Origin: Catenaria anguillulae PL171 | Lineage: Eukaryota > Blastocladiomycota > Blastocladiomycetes > Blastocladiales > Catenariaceae | Length of the DNA: 64,000 bases | Reading direction: 5' to 3' | Assembly (NCBI GenBank): GCA_002102555.1 | Contig: MCFL01000015.1 | Span: forward strand, 124,001 to 188,000 | In this document: positions 57,507 to 64,000 of the stretch, piece after piece | Layout of the letters: each line of letters begins with the position of its first letter | Position numbering within the stretch: position 1 is the stretch's first letter | The notes under the pieces: model-generated | Seen by the model: only the letters and a program-made list of their open reading frames with translations | What the model was told of the DNA's origin: nothing | The model's database searches: none | Position numbers and translations under genes: made by a program

Positions 57507-58039
57507 CCAGATTCGTTCAGCAACCCACTGGCAGAAGCCCAGCACAATATTGCTGTCAGGCAAACTTGCACCAGAACAATCTCGAACCGTCACCTTCTCA
57601 TTTTTATTGGCCGTTGGCGGCCGCCCTTCGTTCGCGATCCTGGAAGTCCAGGTTGGTGTGGTGCAGCATGACATTGTGGTCAATACCGACTTACCATGCC
57701 CGCCACAAACGTACATAGTTCCGGCCGGCAGGCCGGCAGGTCGGCCGGTGTTGCCGCACTGCACCGCCGTCAGCAGTTGCAAACTGCATTCAAAGGTTAT
57801 GCGTCGATTAGGTTCCCAACGTCGTTCTATGTTTGCTTCGACTCGAAGGGGTGATCTCAACGGTGCCAAGCCAGGCCGAGTTCCCAGGTTCCCACCGACC
57901 GGCACCATGCCTTTCAAATTTTCAAAGACAGCGAGCTCGAGCTCCCTCGCCGAACCTCTGTCCTCTCCACTTCGATTCTCTCTCCAGAACACCAGACACC
58001 ATGAAATGTACATGTACATGCAATCACTAGACTATTTCA
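57507..58039. other. Intergenic, 5' flank of the UPF0658 gene
   Basis: No supported gene. A 236-codon minus-strand frame crossing the microsatellite is considered spurious. Confidence 0.4.
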
Positions 58040-60225
58040 ATGGAATCTCGACTCGCGGCACCACCATCGTCAAAGCCAACGGCTCCGTCGCCGGACATGC
58101 ACCCTGACGGCATCAACGGGAGCGTCAGGACAGGAACAGCACCCAGGCACTTTTCCCTTGCCACGGGTGTTGGTAGCTCGTCTCAACGCAGATCACCTCA
58201 AGAGCATTGCTCAACGGCCAGCCAGCCGTCATCCAGCCGGTCCACTCACCATGGCACCAAGGAATCTGCCTCCTCCAATCCGACGGCCGGAAGCAGCAGA
58301 ACTGGCACCGGCACCTGCACCGCAAACGGGAGCAGCAACGGTCGCTCAAAGATGACCAGTTCCACGACGGCAACGACAACGGGGTCGCAATCATACTCGC
58401 CATGGGCTCGGTTGCTCATGATGACCATGCTCGTCCAAACCCTTGTCATCTCGTCCCTGGAAGCATCGGTAGCCATCCTGCTGATTCCAACTCAGGGGCA
58501 AGCGCCTCCGCCCCTCAGCACTTCCGAATCCCGCGGCGCCGCCTCCATTTTGGACCAAACAATCCGACCTGCCCCTTTCAACGTGCGCATGCGATCTGTA
58601 CCCGTCTATGCCTCATTGTTCGCTTGTGCGCAATTGTACTCCATGTTTCTGGCATACGATGCGGTACGCCCGGTTGCCCTTATCCTGCAAAATTTCATTC
58701 TGACATGGATTAACAAGTCAGCCGTCCCATGTTCTGCCTCATAGACCAAACACGAAAACGTGCTCCAACTCATTGCCCTCATCTTCTTCAACTCGGCCAT
58801 TGTCGTCTATGCCGTCTTTCAATCCATCACTCAATTGCACCCACTCGACATTGGGCTCCTCCTTCGTCCTCCCACCCAACCAGCGTCATCCTCCTCCAGC
58901 ACTGTAGGCCTGTCGCTTGGCCAGATCGATTACATTCTGGCCGTCGGCTACTCTCTCCCCGTTCTGGCGACTTATTTTACCACCGTCGTTGCCCTGATTG
59001 CGTGGCGGCTGTACAAGGAATTCCCGTTTTCCGTGTACAAAAAGATTGGCGCCGACCGTGTCATCCAGTCCATGTATCGCACGTACCTGATTCTCATGAC
59101 GGTGCTGCGAATCGACTTGTTCTTTGTGTCGGCATTCGCCGTGCAGTACCTGGTGTTGGTCGCCTCGCTCGATTTGATGGATGCAATGTCGATGGCATCA
59201 TCCGTCAATGTGGTTGACGCTGTGATTGTTGGCGGTGCCTGGTTGATTATGATCCTCCTCATGTGGCTCGTCCCTTACGCGGTATGCCGTTATAGGTTCA
59301 TCATCCCATCCAACTGCAGTGGATTCATCGCAATCGGACTCTTGTCTTGCACAGGTCTCTCAAGAGCACCGCGGGCTGCTTGCGTCGTCCATGTTTGGCG
59401 TTGCAGGCGTCGCTGCCGCGCTCGTGTACAAGCTCATGTACATTTTCCAGAATCGGACCATGCCCGTTTTTCTTGGTGTTTGGCGGTTCTTGCTCTTCTT
59501 TGGTACTGTACAGGCAATCCTGTCTTCTTGCCAACGTTCCTTGAAAGTGACTGATTCAGTTTTGTGATTTAGGCTTTCTTTCGCTCGCCTTGCTCTTGTG
59601 CACGGCCATCCTCATGTTTCTGTGCACACGTAACTTTGGCCACGGACTGCAAGCTGCGTTCGACCAGCTTGATGCTGCAAGGATCGAATATGCTTTGGCT
59701 CGCGCCGGTACGCCTACTTCGCAGCGACGGCAGCTTCCTTCCTCCCCCTCCCGTCGTCCGACAACATGGCCAGCCGCCGTGTCTCCTGCACACTCGTCCG
59801 AAGCGGGATCATTTGCCAGAACGTCTGTTGCTGCTGAAGACTCTGTCACGTCGTCTTCAACGCAACATCAGGCTCTCTCCTTTTCGCGCATGCTGCCGTC
59901 CAGCTCGTCCACTCCAGCCTCGCGCACTCGCTACAACTCTCACTATCGGCACACGTTGGCGTCCACCGAGTCGCCGTTCTTTGCTCTCCACGGTCTCAGT
60001 TTTGACCGAGTGGACGACGCAGATCTCAGCTTGCTTGCTTCGTCGGCCCCACAGTCGCCGCTCGAAATGAGCGACCATCCGCTGACCCGCCGACCACCAG
60101 TAACCCGCCGGGCGGCAACTGTCCACGACCACGTGCAACCAGCCGTTGGATCCAGCTCGGGCCGACAAGGAAATGCACAAGCAAATGTCGCGTCAGCTTG
60201 GTTCATTTCTTCATTTCCAGCCTAG
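58040..60225 (+). CDS. UPF0658 family Golgi-type multi-pass membrane protein
   Basis: Four exons: 58040-58663, 58745-59281, 59355-59502, 59573-60225; introns 81, 73 and 70 bp, GT-AG, frame kept. The core has seven or so hydrophobic helices. The joined exons give LAYDATKHENVLQLIALIFF, then YKEFPFSVYKKIGADRVIQS and LILMTVLRIDLFFVSAFAVQ, the signature block of fungal UPF0658 proteins, and a NFGHG motif after the last helix. The N-terminal ~130 residues are Ser/Thr-rich, and the C-terminal ~190 residues are Ser/Pro/Arg-rich; both should be cytosolic and disordered. Yeast-type members are placed in the Golgi, and the biochemical role is unknown. Confidence 0.85.
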
Positions 60226-61616
<1,391 letters not shown>

Positions 61617-62289
61617 TTGATTGGATTGTTGATTATCCGATAGCTCTCGAAACCTCTGGCTTGCGCCTGTTACCCGGGCTCTCGGTGGCTTCCTGCCGTC
61701 CTGTGCAAAACTATGTCAGCATGTCATTCGTGGTTCCTGTCCAGCAGCAAATTTGTCGACGCAAGAGCGACAAAGAGCGCGCAATTCTTGTCAGACAGTG
61801 AGAGTTGTGAACAAACCACTCGACCCGCAAGCACAATGTCGGCTCGAGCTTGCTCTGTCGTCGTTAACATGTGGTGAACATGCAAGAACAATTCAGCAAC
61901 TGTACCATTCGTCAAATGAGCACATGCAATTAGAGCTCTCGGCCTCGATTTCGATTTGCCCCGTGTAGCCGCACTGCCCGTGCCCGTACCCATATCCCGC
62001 CTTCAGTCGCACCTTGGTCTTTCCGCGGTCTTGTTTGTCGTCTCGTGTGGGGCCGCTGCCATACTGCACCGCCTCGTTGTTCCAGTCTCCCCTCCGCCCG
62101 CACACAGCCGGTCATTCTTTCCTTTCAGGCAACCGCCGTCCTCTGTTACTCCTTCCCTGCTGTCACGCCCTTGTCACCGACGCGCTCACTGCAACCTCCA
62201 CCCGCGTTCTGTGATCACCCTGCCAACGACCTTGGCCTGTCGCCAGCCTACAAAACCGACCAAGGCGTCCGATTTTCATCACCAGCACC
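61617..62289. other. Intergenic
   Basis: 3' flank of DHFR and CT-rich 5' flank of the methyltransferase gene. No other feature is supported. Confidence 0.45.
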
Positions 62290-63222
62290 ATGAACGCTGA
62301 CGCCGCCTCCTACCTCGCCGCTGCCAACGGCCACTCATCCAAGCCCGATTCGGCCACGACCAACGGAGCACCCAAGCTGTGGTCGGCGTCGGAAATCGTG
62401 GCCTATTACGCCGAATTCGCACAATCCTACGACACGGACATTGAAGCCGACCACCGGTCGTACCCTGCGCCGTTCATCATTGGCAGCTGGATTCTCGAGC
62501 ACTTGCGCAAGTTTCCTCCTGAAGCGATCAGTGACACGCAAAGTGTCGCTGGTGGAGAGTTGCGCATTTTAGATCTCGGGTGCGGGACAGGCCAATCGTC
62601 GCGTGTTTTTTTTGAGTCGCTCAAGGCGACGGGTGGGTCTCTGGAGATCGTGCATGGAGGCAGCGCCCACGTGGATCATGCCCAGTCAAAGAAGAACGGG
62701 ACCAGCGATCATGCAAGCTCAAAGACAGTGCCTGTCAAGGTGCACGGAATTGACGCAACCCCCGCGGTATGCAAACATTCTAGCTTACATTGCACCGACA
62801 CACCCATCTGACATCTAGACCATCATGTGCAGATGCTCGACCGCGCACGCGCTCTACCTTTTGCCTCCCTGACCTGCGCCAACATCGAGCAACCTCTACC
62901 CTACCCGGTGCACTATTTCCACGCCATTGTGTGCGTGGGTGTCATGGACTTTATTCACGACCCTGTCTCGCTGTTGCACCAACTGCGCAACGTGACGGCC
63001 GACGGCGCACTGCTGGGCCTTACTATGCCTGAAAAGCAAAGCGGTGCTGGTGGGGAGGACGAGTTGAACGGGTGGACGCGCGGGCAAATGGACGAGCTGA
63101 TCCGACGCGGTGGGTGGTGGGTCGAGCGGCATGAGCGCGTGCTTGGGTATGTGGATTCGCAGTTGGGCAAGCCCGTTTGGTATCATGCGTGGTTGATGGT
63201 CAGGAAGCCGCATGTGGAATAG
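62290..63222 (+). CDS. Class I SAM-dependent methyltransferase
   Basis: Two exons, 62290-62766 and 62833-63222, with a 66-bp GT-AG intron; 288 residues. Motif I is ELRILDLGCGTGQSSRVF; VKVHGIDATPAMLDRA (joined across the intron) gives the acidic residue after beta 2. YFHAIVCVGVMDFIHDP is motif II/post-II, and LRNVTADGALLGLTMPEK follows as motif III. An N-terminal helix WSASEIVAYYAEFAQSYDTD resembles Williams-Beuren/UbiE-type small-molecule methyltransferases. There is a low-complexity insertion between beta 1 and beta 2 (about residues 120-150). Substrate unknown. Confidence 0.82.

Positions 63223-64000
<778 letters not shown>

Noticed and set aside
57309-58019. 236-codon minus-strand frame across the microsatellite
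   Set aside because: It includes the translated GACGGACA repeat (Arg/Leu/Ser/Val/Cys/Pro runs) and crosses repeats; no family features.

Overview
The window looks like nuclear DNA of a zoosporic (flagellated) fungus. It is GC-rich, genes carry short GT-AG introns (about 44-230 bp), many predicted proteins have long Ser/Pro/Gly/Ala-rich disordered segments, and the gene set is fungal (hybrid histidine kinase receiver, P450, UPF0658 Golgi protein, Atg18, Dcp2, Trm13). A dynein-regulatory-complex subunit (DRC12/CCDC153-like) and two class C receptor genes point to a fungus that still makes flagellated spores. A blastocladialean is my best guess, but it is an inference and was not checked by any search.

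Layout. 0-5 kb: 3' end of a response-regulator/hybrid kinase gene, a membrane-anchored EEP-fold hydrolase, and the six-exon DRC12-like gene. 5.3-10.3 kb: fibrillarin, then (convergent) class C GPCR copy A. 10.7-16 kb: Atg18 PROPPIN, a DnaJ-TMEM185-like membrane protein, and pyridoxal kinase reading away from a shared promoter with two CACGTG boxes. 16-25.5 kb: cytochrome P450, an unknown helical protein, a zinc alcohol dehydrogenase and folliculin. 27-31 kb: Dcp2 and MPDU1. 31-34.4 kb: gene-poor, with a poly(A) tract and several poly(C) tracts. 34.4-39.3 kb: a 1505-residue three-RRM protein. 40.4-44 kb: class C GPCR copy B, on the opposite strand to copy A and about 30 kb away. 44.3-52 kb: a disordered orphan protein, Trm13 and another disordered orphan. 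52-55.7 kb: F-BAR/RhoGAP and Hsp20. 55.9-57.5 kb: a decayed repeat array plus a microsatellite. 58-64 kb: UPF0658 protein, DHFR, a methyltransferase, and the 5' part of an Arf GTPase that runs off the right edge.

Two points stand out. First, the two GPCR paralogues have the same architecture (signal peptide, Venus-flytrap ligand domain, seven membrane helices, C-terminal PH-like domain) and spliced models of 913 and 914 residues, but their intron sets differ (7 versus 11, six shared). A class C receptor carrying its own PH-like domain is the best candidate here for an undescribed signalling system. Second, at least 12 reading-frame breaks in five genes all have the same sense: each is repaired by one extra base, usually in a short homopolymer. 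That looks like systematic base drop-out in the sequence, although real gene decay is not excluded. All spliced models were built by hand from frame continuity, splice signals and paralogue comparison.
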